From contig NZ_CP079865.1 in NCBI RefSeq assembly GCF_025263565.1, positions 496,001-560,000 of the forward strand: a stretch of 64,000 nucleotides of DNA, given 5' to 3'. Numbering within the stretch: the first letter of the stretch is position 1; every line of letters starts with the position of its first letter. Of this stretch, positions 24,283 through 33,350 are shown piece after piece. The notes beneath the pieces are model-generated. The model did not search any database and had not been told where the DNA came from. It saw nothing but the letters and a program-made list of their open reading frames with translations. The stretch comes from Mycobacterium sp. SMC-8 (GTDB taxonomy: Bacteria > Actinomycetota > Actinomycetes > Mycobacteriales > Mycobacteriaceae). The position numbers and the translations under genes were made by a program.

Positions 24283-26430
24283 TTACGACGTAAGCGACGC
24301 CGGCGGGTTGAACCGCTCGCCGTAACGCTCGGCCAACTGCTTGGCACGGGCGACGAACGCCTCTTTACCCACACCGAGCTCACCCTGGTAGCCGACGATG
24401 AATTGCGCGCTGCCACCGGTGTACGGCGGGAAGCCGATCCCCATGATGGAGCCGATGTTCGCATCGGCGGTCGAGGTGAGCACGCCCTCGTCAAGGCATT
24501 TCTGGGTCTCCAGAGCCTCGGCGAACAGCATGCGATCGATCATGTCCTGCAACGGAATATCGGCCTTGCCGGAGCCGAAGGTCTCGGCGAGTCCCGACCA
24601 CAGACCGACGCGCTTGCCGTCGACGTACTCGTAGAAGCCTGCGCCCTTGAGCCGCGAGGGACGACCGATCTCGATCATCTTGTTCACGACGGCCTCGGCC
24701 GGATGCGGCTCGTGGGTGCCGCCGGCAGCTTCGGTGGCCTTGCGGGTCTCGGTAGCGATCTTCTGCATCAGTTCGAGGTTCAGCTCGTCGGAGAGCTGCA
24801 GCGGCGCCGCCGGGTAGCCGGCCTGCGAACCGGCCTGCTCGATGCTGGCCGCGGGCACACCCTCGCCCAGCATCGCCAGCGCCTCGTTGACGAAGGTGCC
24901 GATGACGCGCGAGGTGAAGAAGCCACGGCTGTCGTTGACCACGATCGGGGTCTTCCCGATCGCCAGCGTGTAGTCGAATACCCGGGCCAGCGCCTCGTCG
25001 GAGGTCTTCTCACCCTTGATGATCTCCACCAGCGGCATCTTGTCGACCGGGGAGAAGAAGTGGATGCCGATGAAGTCCTCCTGGCGCTTCACACCGGTCG
25101 CCAGACCGGTGATCGGCAGTGTGGAGGTGTTGGAGCCCAGCAGCGCGTTCGGCTCGACGATGTCCTCGATCTCCTGGAACACCTTGTGCTTGAGGTCCTG
25201 GTTCTCGAAGACAGCCTCGATCACGAAGTCGACACCCTTGAGATCGGCGGCATCGGCGGTCGGGGTGATCCGGGCCAGCAGCGCGTCGGACTTCTCCTTG
25301 GAGGTGCGACCGCGCTCGAGCGCCTTGGCCTCGATCTTCTCCGAGTAGGCCTTGCCCTTTTCGGCTGCTTCGATCGTGACGTCCTTGAGCACCACGTCAT
25401 AACCGGCCTTGGCCGACACATAGGCGATACCCGCGCCCATCATGCCCGCGCCCAGCACACCGATCTTGTTGATCTTGACCGGCTCGATACCGTCCGGCCG
25501 CGAGGCGCCGCCGTTGATGGCCTGTAGATCCAGGAAGAACGCCTGGATCATGTTCTTGGCAGTCTGGCCGGTGACCAGGCCGACGAAGTAGCGGCTCTCG
25601 ATGCGGGTGGCGGTGTCGAAGTCGACCTGCGCACCCTCGACGGCCGCGTCCAGGATGGCCCGCGGAGCCGGCATCGGCGCACCCTTGAGCTGCTTGCGCA
25701 GCAGCGCCGGGAAGGACGGCAGGATGGAGGCCAGTCCGGGGCTCGACGGGGTGCCGCCGGGCATCTTGTAGCCCTTCTGGTCCCACGGCTGGGTGTGCGC
25801 GTCAGGATTCGCCTTGATCCACGCCTTCGCGGCGGGGATCAACTCGTCGACGCTGCCGACCAATTCGTCGACCAGGCCGACCTCCTTGGCCTTGCCCGGC
25901 TTGAACCGGGTGCCCTGCGAGAGGACCTCCATGAAGGCCTTCTGGATGCCGAACATGCGCACGGTACGTGCCACGCCGCCTCCACCGGGCAGCAGACCCA
26001 GCGTCACCTCGGGCAGGCCGATCACCACGCCCTTGACGTCGGCGGCGATGCGGTGGTGACACGCCAGCGCGATCTCCAGGCCGCCGCCGAGCGCTGCGCC
26101 GTTGATGGCCGCGACGACGGGCTTGCCCAGGGTCTCCAACTTGCGCAGGTCGGCTTTGATGAACTCGACCTCGGCGAACGACTCGGCCGCGTTGTCCGGG
26201 CCGACGTTCATCATGCCCTTGAGGTCACCGCCGGCGAAGAACGTCTTCTTCGCGCTGGCGATCACCACGCCGGTGATCGAATCCTTCTCGGCCACAAGGC
26301 GTTCCACGGCGTTATGCATGGACTCCTTGTAGTGCTCGTTCATGACGTTGGCCGAGCCCGTCGGGTCGTCCAGCGTCAGGGTGACGATGCCGTCGGCATC
26401 CTTGTCCCACTGAATGGTGTTCTCTGCCAT
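24283..26430 (-). CDS. fadB: Fatty-acid oxidation multifunctional protein FadB
   Basis: This 715-residue protein is the alpha-type beta-oxidation enzyme combining enoyl-CoA hydratase and NAD-dependent 3-hydroxyacyl-CoA dehydrogenase. Residues 1 to about 190 are crotonase-fold: FFAGGDLKGM, the oxyanion-hole region INGAALGGGLEIALACHHR and GLPEVTLGLLPGGGG, which holds the catalytic Glu. From about residue 315, KIGVLGAGMMGAGIAYVSAKAGY is the NAD-binding Rossmann start, followed by SNTSTLPITGLA and HFFSPVDKMPLVEII, the dehydrogenase active-site His region. The C-terminal dehydrogenase domain includes NDSRGFFTSRV. It is downstream of fadA with a 27-bp gap, so the two encode a trifunctional complex, as Rv0859-Rv0860 do in M. 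tuberculosis. It acts in the cytoplasm on acyl-CoAs. Confidence 0.95.
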   Translation of the reverse strand: MAENTIQWDKDADGIVTLTLDDPTGSANVMNEHYKESMHNAVERLVAEKDSITGVVIASAKKTFFAGGDLKGMMNVGPDNAAESFAEVEFIKADLRKLETLGKPVVAAINGAALGGGLEIALACHHRIAADVKGVVIGLPEVTLGLLPGGGGVARTVRMFGIQKAFMEVLSQGTRFKPGKAKEVGLVDELVGSVDELIPAAKAWIKANPDAHTQPWDQKGYKMPGGTPSSPGLASILPSFPALLRKQLKGAPMPAPRAILDAAVEGAQVDFDTATRIESRYFVGLVTGQTAKNMIQAFFLDLQAINGGASRPDGIEPVKINKIGVLGAGMMGAGIAYVSAKAGYDVVLKDVTIEAAEKGKAYSEKIEAKALERGRTSKEKSDALLARITPTADAADLKGVDFVIEAVFENQDLKHKVFQEIEDIVEPNALLGSNTSTLPITGLATGVKRQEDFIGIHFFSPVDKMPLVEIIKGEKTSDEALARVFDYTLAIGKTPIVVNDSRGFFTSRVIGTFVNEALAMLGEGVPAASIEQAGSQAGYPAAPLQLSDELNLELMQKIATETRKATEAAGGTHEPHPAEAVVNKMIEIGRPSRLKGAGFYEYVDGKRVGLWSGLAETFGSGKADIPLQDMIDRMLFAEALETQKCLDEGVLTSTADANIGSIMGIGFPPYTGGSAQFIVGYQGELGVGKEAFVARAKQLAERYGERFNPPASLTS

Positions 26431-26457
26431 GTCCTTTTAGTCCCTTCAGACCCGTGC

Positions 26458-27669
26458 TCAGACTCGCTCGATGATGGTCGCGACACCCATGCCGCCGCCG
26501 ACGCACAGCGTGATCAGCGCGCGCCGGGCGCCCCGGCGCTCCAGCTCGTCGACCATGGTTCCGGTGATCATGGCGCCGGTGGCGCCCAGCGGGTGGCCCA
26601 TCGCGATCGCGCCACCGTTGACGTTGAGCTTCTCGTCCGGAATGTTGAGGTCCTTCTGGAACTTCAGCACCACCGAGGCGAAGGCCTCGTTGAGCTCGAA
26701 CAGGTCGATGTCATCGACCGTCAGGCCTGCTCGGTCGAGCACCTTCCTGGTCGCCGGGGTCGGGCCCGTCAGCATGATGACCGGGTCGGCGCCGCTGGTT
26801 GCGGTGGCCACGATGCGCGCCCGCGGGGTCAGGCCCTGCGACGTGCCCGCAGCCTCGGAACCGATGAGCACCAGCGCGGCGCCGTCGACGATGCCCGAGC
26901 TGTTACCGCCGGTGTGGACGTGGTTGATCTTCTCGACGAAGTGGTACTTCTGCAGCGCCACGTCGTCGAACCCGCCCATCGCGCCTACGCCTTCGAACGC
27001 GGACTTGAGCTTGCTCAGGCTCTCGACGGTGGTGCCGGGACGGATGTGCTCGTCATGGTCGAGCACGACGAGACCGTTCTGGTCTTTGACCGGGACGACG
27101 GACTTGGCGAAGTAGCCACCCGACCACGCGGCAGCGGCGCGCTCCTGCGAGCGTGCCGCATAGGTGTCGACGTCCTCACGGGAGAAGCCCTCGATGGTCG
27201 CGATCAGGTCGGCGCCGATGCCCTGCGGGACGAAGCCGATGCGGTAGTTGGTCTCCGGGTCGGCTGCCCAGGCGCCGCCGTCAGAGCCCATCGGGACACG
27301 GCTCATGGACTCGACACCGCCGGCGAGCACCAGGTCGTCCCAGCCCGAGCGCACCTTCTGCGCGGCCATGTTGACGGCCTCCAGGCCGGACGCGCAGAAC
27401 CGATTGAGCTGCACACCGCCGGTGGTCTCCGGCAGGTTCGCGACCAGTCCCGCGGTGCGGGCGATGTCGCCACCCTGGTCACCGACCGGCGAGACGACGC
27501 CGAGGATCAGGTCGCTGATCAGCGTCTCGTCCAGGTCAGGGAAGCGGGTGCGGATCTCGTCGATCAGGCCGACGACCAGGTTGACGGGCTTGATCTCGTT
27601 CAGGGCGCCGCCGCGCTGCTTGCCGCGCGGGGTGCGGATGGCCTCGTAGATGAAGGCTTCTTCGGACAT
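26458..27669 (-). CDS. fadA: Acetyl-CoA acyltransferase FadA
   Basis: This 403-residue thiolase cleaves 3-ketoacyl-CoA with CoA to release acetyl-CoA, the last beta-oxidation step. The nucleophilic cysteine is in [12 protein letters not shown] (Cys about 92). The second half carries [18 protein letters not shown] (catalytic His) and the C-terminal Cys in LCVGGGMG. Length is normal for the family. It is the first gene of the fadA-fadB pair. Its upstream region has a 20-bp operator-like palindrome and a good -10 element, so the pair is probably controlled by a repressor that responds to fatty-acid supply. The regulator is not encoded next to it. Confidence 0.95.
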   Translation of the reverse strand: MSEEAFIYEAIRTPRGKQRGGALNEIKPVNLVVGLIDEIRTRFPDLDETLISDLILGVVSPVGDQGGDIARTAGLVANLPETTGGVQLNRFCASGLEAVNMAAQKVRSGWDDLVLAGGVESMSRVPMGSDGGAWAADPETNYRIGFVPQGIGADLIATIEGFSREDVDTYAARSQERAAAAWSGGYFAKSVVPVKDQNGLVVLDHDEHIRPGTTVESLSKLKSAFEGVGAMGGFDDVALQKYHFVEKINHVHTGGNSSGIVDGAALVLIGSEAAGTSQGLTPRARIVATATSGADPVIMLTGPTPATRKVLDRAGLTVDDIDLFELNEAFASVVLKFQKDLNIPDEKLNVNGGAIAMGHPLGATGAMITGTMVDELERRGARRALITLCVGGGMGVATIIERV

Positions 27670-27738
27670 GCGTTCTCCAGGTCCTCTTCAGGGGTTTCGC
27701 GGATCTACACCCGCGGGGAGGCTGCTCCTCTGTGCGCG

Positions 27739-27772
27739 ATGCTAGCAGCCTCGCCCAACCGCTTGGTTGGGC
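27739..27772 (-). promoter_or_regulatory. fadAB promoter with palindromic operator
   Basis: GCCCAACC, four bases, then GGTTGGGC form an inverted repeat at 27753-27772, typical of a TetR-family operator. On the minus strand it is followed nine bases later by TAGCAT (27744-27739), a good mycobacterial -10 hexamer, about 70 bases before the fadA start. The operator would cover the -35 region, consistent with repression. Confidence 0.5.
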
Positions 27773-27789
27773 ACTCTGGACGGATCTCT

Positions 27790-27855
27790 TCCGCGAGCAG
27801 ACACAAACTCGCACGATTCGGGCGTGGATCGTGCGAGTTTGTGTCTGCTCGCGGA
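27790..27855. repeat. 27-bp perfect inverted repeat, terminator or REP-like
   Basis: Arms 27790-27816 (starting TCCGCGAGCAGACACAAACT) and 27829-27855 are exact reverse complements around a 12-base loop. It sits seven bases past the stop of the 62-residue gene (minus strand) and upstream of fadA, so it can act as a terminator. The length and perfection suggest a member of a dispersed palindromic family. Confidence 0.75.
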
Positions 27856-27862
27856 GGAACGG

Positions 27863-28051
27863 TTAGTCGGGCGAGCCTTCGGTGTCGTCGAAGAACGACC
27901 ACTCGCCGTCGTGCTCGACTTCCATCCGCCATCCCAACTCGGAGTTGTCGGCTTTCTGGTCGACGAACCAGGCGTGCGCATGATCGGCGCTTTCGATGTC
28001 CTTGGTGTCGACGACTTCGCCCTTGGGGTTCAGAACACGATAGGTAGCCAT
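27863..28051 (-). CDS. Small conserved-looking hypothetical protein
   Basis: This is a 62-residue acidic protein (MATYRVLNPKGEVVDTKDIE, later GWRMEVEHDGEWSFFDDT). The balanced composition, defined strands and strong terminator right after the stop support a real gene. It has no signal peptide or membrane segment. It looks like a small single-domain protein with a YRVL...GEVVDTKDIESADHAHAWFV pattern, perhaps a beta-beta-alpha fold. I do not recognise its function. It is 36 bp downstream of the old yellow enzyme gene on the same strand and may share its transcript. Confidence 0.7.
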   Translation of the reverse strand: MATYRVLNPKGEVVDTKDIESADHAHAWFVDQKADNSELGWRMEVEHDGEWSFFDDTEGSPD

Positions 28052-28087
28052 GCCTCGGGTGTTTCCCGCCGGTCGACCGGTTCACAC

Positions 28088-29194
28088 CTACGCCGACCGG
28101 GGCGTCACCCATTCGTCAAGCGTCGGATAGTCGATGTATCCGACGGGCCCGGGGGCGTAGAACGTCGCCACATCCGGCACGTTCGGCTCGGCGCCGAGCT
28201 TCAGGCGCTCGATCAGATCAGGGGTGGCCAGGAACTCTCTGCCCACCGCGGCGGCTCCGATCACTCCCCAGTCGGCCAGATTGGCCAGCAGCTCGAAATC
28301 GGTGTCGACGGCGCGGGGGGTGTTGAGCACCAACGTCCCCTCCCACTGGGTGCGGATCGCGGCGAATGTGGGCGTCGAGGGTTCACTCACCACATGCAGG
28401 TAGGCGATGTTCAGCGACGCAATGCGGCACAGAAGCAATTCGTAAGCGCTGATCTGGTCGACCTCGGTCATGTCCCCGGCGGTGTTTCCGGGCGAGATGC
28501 GCAAACCGACGCGATCCGGTCCGATCTCGGCGGCGACCGCTTCGACGACCTCGGCGGTGAACCGGGCCCTGTTCTGCGGCGATCCGCCGTAGGCATCGGT
28601 GCGCTGGTTGACAACGTCGGACAGGAACTCGTGAAGCAGATACCCATTGGCCGAGTGAATTTCGACACCGTCCATGCCGGCTTCGACGGCACGGCGCGCG
28701 GCGGCACGGAACTGTCCGATGATTTCCGCGATCTCGCCGGTCGTGAGCGCGCGGGGCACGGGCAACGACTTCTTCCCAGAGGGAGTGTGCGCCAGCAGCT
28801 CCGCAGCGATCGCCGACGGACCCACGTTCTCGAATCCGCTGATCTCGGGATGCGCCATGCGGCCGACGTGCCACAGCTGGACGAACATCTTGCCCCCGGC
28901 GCGGTGTACCGCCGACGCGATCTCAGCCCAGGCGTCCTGCTGCCTGTCGGTGTACAACCCGGGAGTGTTCACGTAGGCGCCGTTGGCCTGCTCACAGACC
29001 GCGGTGGCCTCGCTGATGATCAGACCGGCTTCGGCACGCTGCGAGTAGTACTCCGCAGCCAGCGACGACGGCGTGCCGTCGGCGTCGGCGCGCGATCTCG
29101 TCAGCGGCGCCATGAAGATTCGGTTCGCCGCGGCAGTGGCTCCGACCTGAATCGGCTTGAGCAGGGCAGAGTCACCAGAGAGTGTGAACGTCAT
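28088..29194 (-). CDS. Old yellow enzyme-type alkene reductase
   Basis: This is a 368-residue FMN-dependent TIM-barrel oxidoreductase; the start is the ATG at 29194 (MTFTLSGDSALLKPIQVG), because upstream in-frame residues do not resemble the family. Motifs: NRIFMAPLTRSRADADGTPS at the N-terminus, VQLWHVGRMAHP, and GVEIHSANGYLLHEFLSDVVNQRTDAYGGS, containing the substrate-binding His/Asn pair and the proton-donor Tyr region. It matches the N-ethylmaleimide reductase/xenobiotic reductase subgroup, which reduces activated C=C bonds or nitro groups with NAD(P)H. It is near an SDR gene and a TetR gene, so a role in xenobiotic or reactive-electrophile metabolism is plausible. Confidence 0.92.
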   Translation of the reverse strand: MTFTLSGDSALLKPIQVGATAAANRIFMAPLTRSRADADGTPSSLAAEYYSQRAEAGLIISEATAVCEQANGAYVNTPGLYTDRQQDAWAEIASAVHRAGGKMFVQLWHVGRMAHPEISGFENVGPSAIAAELLAHTPSGKKSLPVPRALTTGEIAEIIGQFRAAARRAVEAGMDGVEIHSANGYLLHEFLSDVVNQRTDAYGGSPQNRARFTAEVVEAVAAEIGPDRVGLRISPGNTAGDMTEVDQISAYELLLCRIASLNIAYLHVVSEPSTPTFAAIRTQWEGTLVLNTPRAVDTDFELLANLADWGVIGAAAVGREFLATPDLIERLKLGAEPNVPDVATFYAPGPVGYIDYPTLDEWVTPRSA

Positions 29195-29400
29195 GCACCA
29201 CTCAAGCGTGACCCGCGAGCGGTTATTCCCCGCCAAATCCTCTCCTGTCGGCATCGGAGCGCGAACACCGTGGGGCATATCAGCTCTCGATCACCGCCGT
29301 GACGCGGATTTCGGCGGGCATCTTCGGCAGCCTCGGCACGGTGCCCCGGTCGGGGTCCAGACGGGCGCCCGGTCCGGCATCCGCCTGCGGAACCGCTCGC

Positions 29401-30117
29401 TCACCCCAGTGCGAGGGGGCGCGGCGGCCCGGCCAGTGCGGCTTTCGCATCAGCCGACAACGGGTCCATGATCTCGAGGTCACCGGCTTCCAGACCATCG
29501 AGCGCCAGCCGCACCAGATCGGCAGGATCGATCACCACACCTTCTGGGAGTTCGATTCCGTTGCGGCTCGCGAAGTCGAACAGCGTCTGGGTTCCAACCA
29601 GTCCGGGCACCAATGCGGCGACATGGGTTCCCTGCCCGGCAAGTTCGACACGCACGCCGTTCGTCAAGCCCCATTGCGCGGATTTGGCTGCGGCATAAGC
29701 GGTATTGCCCTCGACCGTCATCCATGCCGCCGCCGACAACACATTGAGGATCGCGCCGCCGCCGTTGCGCGCCAGGATGGGCGCGAAGGCCCGGATCATT
29801 GCAAGAGTGCCATAGTAGTTCGAATCCATGGTCGACCGGATGGCAGTCAAATCGCCGGTGACCAGCTTTCCGCCGGCGGTGTCTGCGGCGTTGTTGATCA
29901 GGAGGTCCACGTCCGCGGCGGACCCAGCAGCCGCGTCGACCGATGATTGGTCGGTGATGTCGAGCCGAAGCACTTCCACGTCAGGGATGTCGACGAGCTC
30001 GGGACGCCGCGCGCCCGCGTAGACCTTGGCGCCACGCCGGATCAGCTCGATCGCAAAGGCGCGGCCGATTCCTCGGTTGGCTCCGGTGACAAGTGCCGTG
30101 GTGCCGTCCATCTTCAT
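29401..30117 (-). CDS. Short-chain dehydrogenase/reductase
   Basis: This is a 238-residue classical SDR from the ATG at 30117 (GGAG nine bases upstream). The cofactor motif is TGANRGIG (about residues 10-17) and the catalytic motif is YAAAK. The usual NNAG is NNAA (LLINNAADTAGG), a mild deviation. LDITDQSSVDAA suggests NADP or NAD selection by the Asp. Substrate is unknown; SDRs of this subgroup act on diverse alcohols and ketones. It is transcribed divergently from a TetR gene across a 106-bp region with two identical operator palindromes, so it is almost certainly that repressor's target. Confidence 0.9.
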   Translation of the reverse strand: MKMDGTTALVTGANRGIGRAFAIELIRRGAKVYAGARRPELVDIPDVEVLRLDITDQSSVDAAAGSAADVDLLINNAADTAGGKLVTGDLTAIRSTMDSNYYGTLAMIRAFAPILARNGGGAILNVLSAAAWMTVEGNTAYAAAKSAQWGLTNGVRVELAGQGTHVAALVPGLVGTQTLFDFASRNGIELPEGVVIDPADLVRLALDGLEAGDLEIMDPLSADAKAALAGPPRPLALG

Positions 30118-30153
30118 CTGTGCTCCAGGTGTTTTCACTACCGACCGTTAAGG

Positions 30154-30205
30154 TGACCGATTGGTCATGTTCAATGGAGACAACCACAAGGTGACCGATT
30201 GGTCA
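30154..30205. promoter_or_regulatory. Duplicated TetR operator TGACCGATTGGTCA
   Basis: The 14-base dyad TGACC-GATT-GGTCA occurs twice, at 30154-30167 and 30192-30205, in the divergent promoter of the SDR and TetR genes. The centres are 38 bp apart and the identity extends to AAGGTGACCGATTGGTCA. Two copies, one facing each start, indicate autoregulation and control of the SDR by the adjacent TetR. Confidence 0.7.
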
Positions 30206-30223
30206 ACTTGATATTCTCGGGCA

Positions 30224-30811
30224 GTGAATCTTCGAGCGGATGCGGCGCGCAACCGCGAGTCGCTGTTGAGCGCTGCGGAAGCAGAATTCGCCGAACGCGG
30301 CGCCTCCGCCTCGGTGGCCGATATCGCCCGCCGCGCGGGCGTCGCCAAAGGCACGGTATTTCGGCACTTCCCCACGAAAGAGGACTTGATCGCGGCCATT
30401 GTGTGCCGGCACATCGCGACGCTCGCCGAGGCCGCGGATGAGCTGGCCCACGCCGAGGATCCGGGCGCGGCTCTGCTGGAGTTCCTGACCGTGGCGGCCG
30501 ATCAGCGGCAACGGCACGATCTGACGTTCCTCCAATCGGAGAGCGGGAAGGATCCCCGGGTGACCGAAGTCCGAGATCACTTGCACGCCCGCCTCGGCGC
30601 TCTCGTCGACCGGGCCCGCGACGCGGGAGCCATCCGGTCCGACATCACCGAAGCAGATGTCTTCCTCATGATGTGCGCGCCGATTCATGTGGTCGAAAAC
30701 CTCTCCGCCCCAGCGCCTTTATTGTGGCAGCGCTACCTCGCCATCATCTTCGACGGGTTACGCCCGCAGGGCGCCCACCCACTGCCGCACCCGGCGCCGA
30801 TCCTGCCCTGA
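30224..30811 (+). CDS. TetR-family repressor
   Basis: This is a 195-residue regulator from a GTG start 18 bases downstream of the second operator copy. Residues 8-55 form the DNA-binding domain (RESLLSAAEAEFAERGASASVADIARRAGVAKGTVFRHFPTKEDLI, here cited in pieces: ASVADIARRAG then VAKGTVFRHFPTK), with the TetR signature. The remaining 140 residues form a helical ligand-binding domain. Divergent orientation from the SDR and the two identical palindromes between them make the SDR, and itself, the likely regulon. The ligand is unknown; the neighbouring old yellow enzyme suggests a small electrophile or ketone. Confidence 0.9.
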   Translation: MNLRADAARNRESLLSAAEAEFAERGASASVADIARRAGVAKGTVFRHFPTKEDLIAAIVCRHIATLAEAADELAHAEDPGAALLEFLTVAADQRQRHDLTFLQSESGKDPRVTEVRDHLHARLGALVDRARDAGAIRSDITEADVFLMMCAPIHVVENLSAPAPLLWQRYLAIIFDGLRPQGAHPLPHPAPILP

Positions 30812-30851
30812 CGAAATCCGTGAAGCGTCACACCGCGACGACATCACCTGC

Positions 30852-31865
30852 TCAGACGGCAATCGATTCCCGGCCACACACATTCAGCAACACGTCGGCT
30901 GACAGAAGCCCCAGCGAGACGGCCCGGGAGGCACACGCCGCGCGGTTGGCCGCACCGAGCTTGGCCGAAGCGCTTTCCAAATGATGGCCGGCCGTACGTG
31001 CGCTGATGAACAGTTGTGCGGCGATCTGACCGTTGGTCAACCCGCACACCGCCAGCGTGAGCGCGTCGAGTTCCCGCGGCGTGACACTCATCGGTAGCGG
31101 GCTGCGAGTCACCAGCAGCACCGCGCCGAGGCTGTCGCCCCGATACCGTGCGGCCGTGGCGATCCGCCGCACGTGCAACCAGGACACCCCGTCGTGGTGG
31201 CGCAGCACATCGGGCCTGACCCCGACCGCCGACTTCAAAAACGCCGCAGCGAGATCACCGATCAGAGCCGGGTCCAGCGCCTGCTCGAACAGGTCGCCAC
31301 ACCGCAACAGGTGCGCTCGCCCGAAGTCGTCGACGGCCCAGGCCTGGGCCTCGGGGGCGATCAGCTCGGCGACCATCCGGGGCCTCAGCGAGAAGTCCAG
31401 TTGCTCGGCCATCTGTCGGCGCAGGGTGTTGATCTCGACCACGTCCTGGTCACGGGGAAACCGCGCGTCGTCACAGTTGACGTGAATGGTGCCGACGTAG
31501 GTTCCGTCGCTGGTGATCAGCCGCGCCGACAGGCCCTCGTCGAATCCGGCCGGCCGGAAGACGTTGTTGACCGAGTATCCACTGCGGTACTCGGGGAAGT
31601 CCCGCCAACGCAGGGAGCCGAGTCCGTGCACCCGCATGGCATCGAACAGCGGATCGTTCTCGACGAACCAGCTGTTGAAGTGCTCCATCACCGTGTCGGG
31701 ATAATCATGGTTGGCCACGCCGACGTGCTTGCGCTGGATCGGATCCCACAGACAGATCGCCGAAGCCGAGGATTGCGCGCGCGCCGACAGCGTCTCGAGC
31801 AGGCCGTGGGCACGGGTCTCCAGACTGGCGCCACTGCTCAGCACGTCACCGTAGATGCCGGACAT
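30852..31865 (-). CDS. LuxR-family regulator divergent from urea/urease genes
   Basis: This 337-residue protein starts at the ATG at 31865 (GAAGGAAG upstream). The N-terminal 250 residues look like a GAF/autoinducer-type sensor: SICLWDPIQRKHVGVANHDY, VENDPLFDAMRVHGLGSLRW and LITSDGTYVGTIHVNC. The C-terminal 65 residues form a LuxR helix-turn-helix (TPRELDALTLAVCGLTNGQI, then FISARTAGHHLESASAKLG). There is no receiver domain or ATPase, so it is a one-component regulator. It faces the urtA-like gene across 209 bp containing a 16-bp palindrome and is the probable activator of the urea and urease operon. The signal is unknown. Confidence 0.85.
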   Translation of the reverse strand: MSGIYGDVLSSGASLETRAHGLLETLSARAQSSASAICLWDPIQRKHVGVANHDYPDTVMEHFNSWFVENDPLFDAMRVHGLGSLRWRDFPEYRSGYSVNNVFRPAGFDEGLSARLITSDGTYVGTIHVNCDDARFPRDQDVVEINTLRRQMAEQLDFSLRPRMVAELIAPEAQAWAVDDFGRAHLLRCGDLFEQALDPALIGDLAAAFLKSAVGVRPDVLRHHDGVSWLHVRRIATAARYRGDSLGAVLLVTRSPLPMSVTPRELDALTLAVCGLTNGQIAAQLFISARTAGHHLESASAKLGAANRAACASRAVSLGLLSADVLLNVCGRESIAV

Positions 31866-31969
31866 CGCACGCTTCCTTCGTCTGACCCCGATATGTGCGG
31901 TCATCATCAGCAGCCGATGTTTCCGCGAGGTTTCCAAGCCGAGGCGGTCGCGAAAACCGTTCGGCGAAT

Positions 31970-31985
31970 TGGGAGATTCCTCCCA
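31970..31985. promoter_or_regulatory. Candidate operator for LuxR regulator
   Basis: TGGGAG, four bases, then CTCCCA form a 16-bp dyad in the middle of the divergent luxR/urtA promoter region, about 90 bp before the urtA start. Position and symmetry fit a dimeric HTH activator site. Confidence 0.4.
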
Positions 31986-32074
31986 TAGGCACCGGGCATG
32001 CACCGTTTCTACGCTGGCGGAAACCGACACTTGGCACAGCGCAGTGCCCGAACCGACAGCACGAAGCAAAGGGC

Positions 32075-33349
32075 ATGAAGATGTTCAGGTCATCGAAACG
32101 TTCGACGAGCGGGCTACGCCGCGGGTCAGTCGCCGTGCTCGCAGTGACGGCGCTGTTGGCCGCCGGGTGTGGTAGCCGGGCAGGCGACGACAGCGCCGTC
32201 GCAGCACAGGCGAGCTGTGTCGACACCTCCGGCGACACGGTGAAGGTGGGCGCCGTCAACTCGCTGTCCGGCGGTCTGGCGGTCAGCGAGTCGGTGATCC
32301 GCGACGCGATCGTCATGGCCGTCGAAGAGGTGAACGCCTCCGGCGGCGTATTGGGTAAGCAACTGCAGCTCATCGGCGAAGACGGCGCGTCGGAACCGAC
32401 CGTGTTCGCCGAGAAAGCTCAGAAGCTTGTGCAGTCCGATTGTGTGGCAGTCGTTTTCGGTGGCTACACATCTGCCAGCCGCAAGGCCATGCTGCCGGTC
32501 TTCGAGGACGCCAACGCGCTGTTGTATTACGGTCAGCAGTACGAAGGGCTGGAAAGCTCGCCGAACATCTTCTACACCGGGGCGACCACCAACCAGCAGA
32601 TCATCCCATCACTGGACTACCTCAAAGAGCAGGGGGTGAAGTCGCTGTACCTGGTGGGCAGCGACTACGTCTTCCCGCGCACCTCCAACGCGATCGTGAA
32701 GGCCTACGCGCAGGCCAACGGCATCGAGATCAAGGGTGAGGACTACACGCCGCTGGGCAGCACCGACTTCTCCACGATCGTCAACAAGATCCGCACCGCC
32801 GACGCGGACGCGGTGTTCAACGTCGTGGTGGGTGATTCGTTGGTCGCCTTCTTCCGTGAGTACCGCAACTCCGGTCTGACCGCCGAGGCCATGCCCGTGA
32901 TGTCGATGTGCGTCGGCGAGGAGGAGGTACGCAGCATCGGCGCGCCCACCCTGGTCGGCCAGCTCTCGTCGTGGAACTACTACCAGACGCTGGACTCGCC
33001 GCAGAACACCACATTCGTCGAGAACTTCAAGAAACGCTTCGGCGCCGACCGGGTGACCTCTGATCCGATGGAATCGGCGTACGCCGCCGTGATGCTGTGG
33101 AAAGCCACGGTGGAGAAGGCGGATTCGTTCGCCGTGCCCGAGATCCAGAACGCGGCCGATGGCGTCACGATCACCGCGCCCGAGGGGTCGATGACTGTCG
33201 ACGGCGAGAACCACCACGTGACCAAGACCGCGCGGATCGGCCGCGTCGCCGAGGACGGCCTGATCTACCAGGTGTGGGAGTCACCCGCACCGATCGAACC
33301 CGATCCGTACTTGCGCGACTACCCGTGGGCCGCGGGGATCACGGGCTGA
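32075..33349 (+). CDS. urtA: UrtA-like urea/short-amide binding lipoprotein
   Basis: This is a 424-residue substrate-binding protein of the branched-chain amino acid/urea/amide class (type I periplasmic fold). The N-terminus has [20 protein letters not shown] followed by Cys, a textbook lipobox. After it come [60 protein letters not shown] and [11 protein letters not shown], which are close to urea-binding UrtA and the FmdD-like amide binders. It ends one base before ureAB, so it is the first gene of the urease operon. No urtBCDE permease or ATPase genes are in the window, which is unusual; either the transporter is elsewhere or the protein works with another ABC system. Confidence 0.82.
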   Translation: MKMFRSSKRSTSGLRRGSVAVLAVTALLAAGCGSRAGDDSAVAAQASCVDTSGDTVKVGAVNSLSGGLAVSESVIRDAIVMAVEEVNASGGVLGKQLQLIGEDGASEPTVFAEKAQKLVQSDCVAVVFGGYTSASRKAMLPVFEDANALLYYGQQYEGLESSPNIFYTGATTNQQIIPSLDYLKEQGVKSLYLVGSDYVFPRTSNAIVKAYAQANGIEIKGEDYTPLGSTDFSTIVNKIRTADADAVFNVVVGDSLVAFFREYRNSGLTAEAMPVMSMCVGEEEVRSIGAPTLVGQLSSWNYYQTLDSPQNTTFVENFKKRFGADRVTSDPMESAYAAVMLWKATVEKADSFAVPEIQNAADGVTITAPEGSMTVDGENHHVTKTARIGRVAEDGLIYQVWESPAPIEPDPYLRDYPWAAGITG

Positions 33350-33350
33350 C

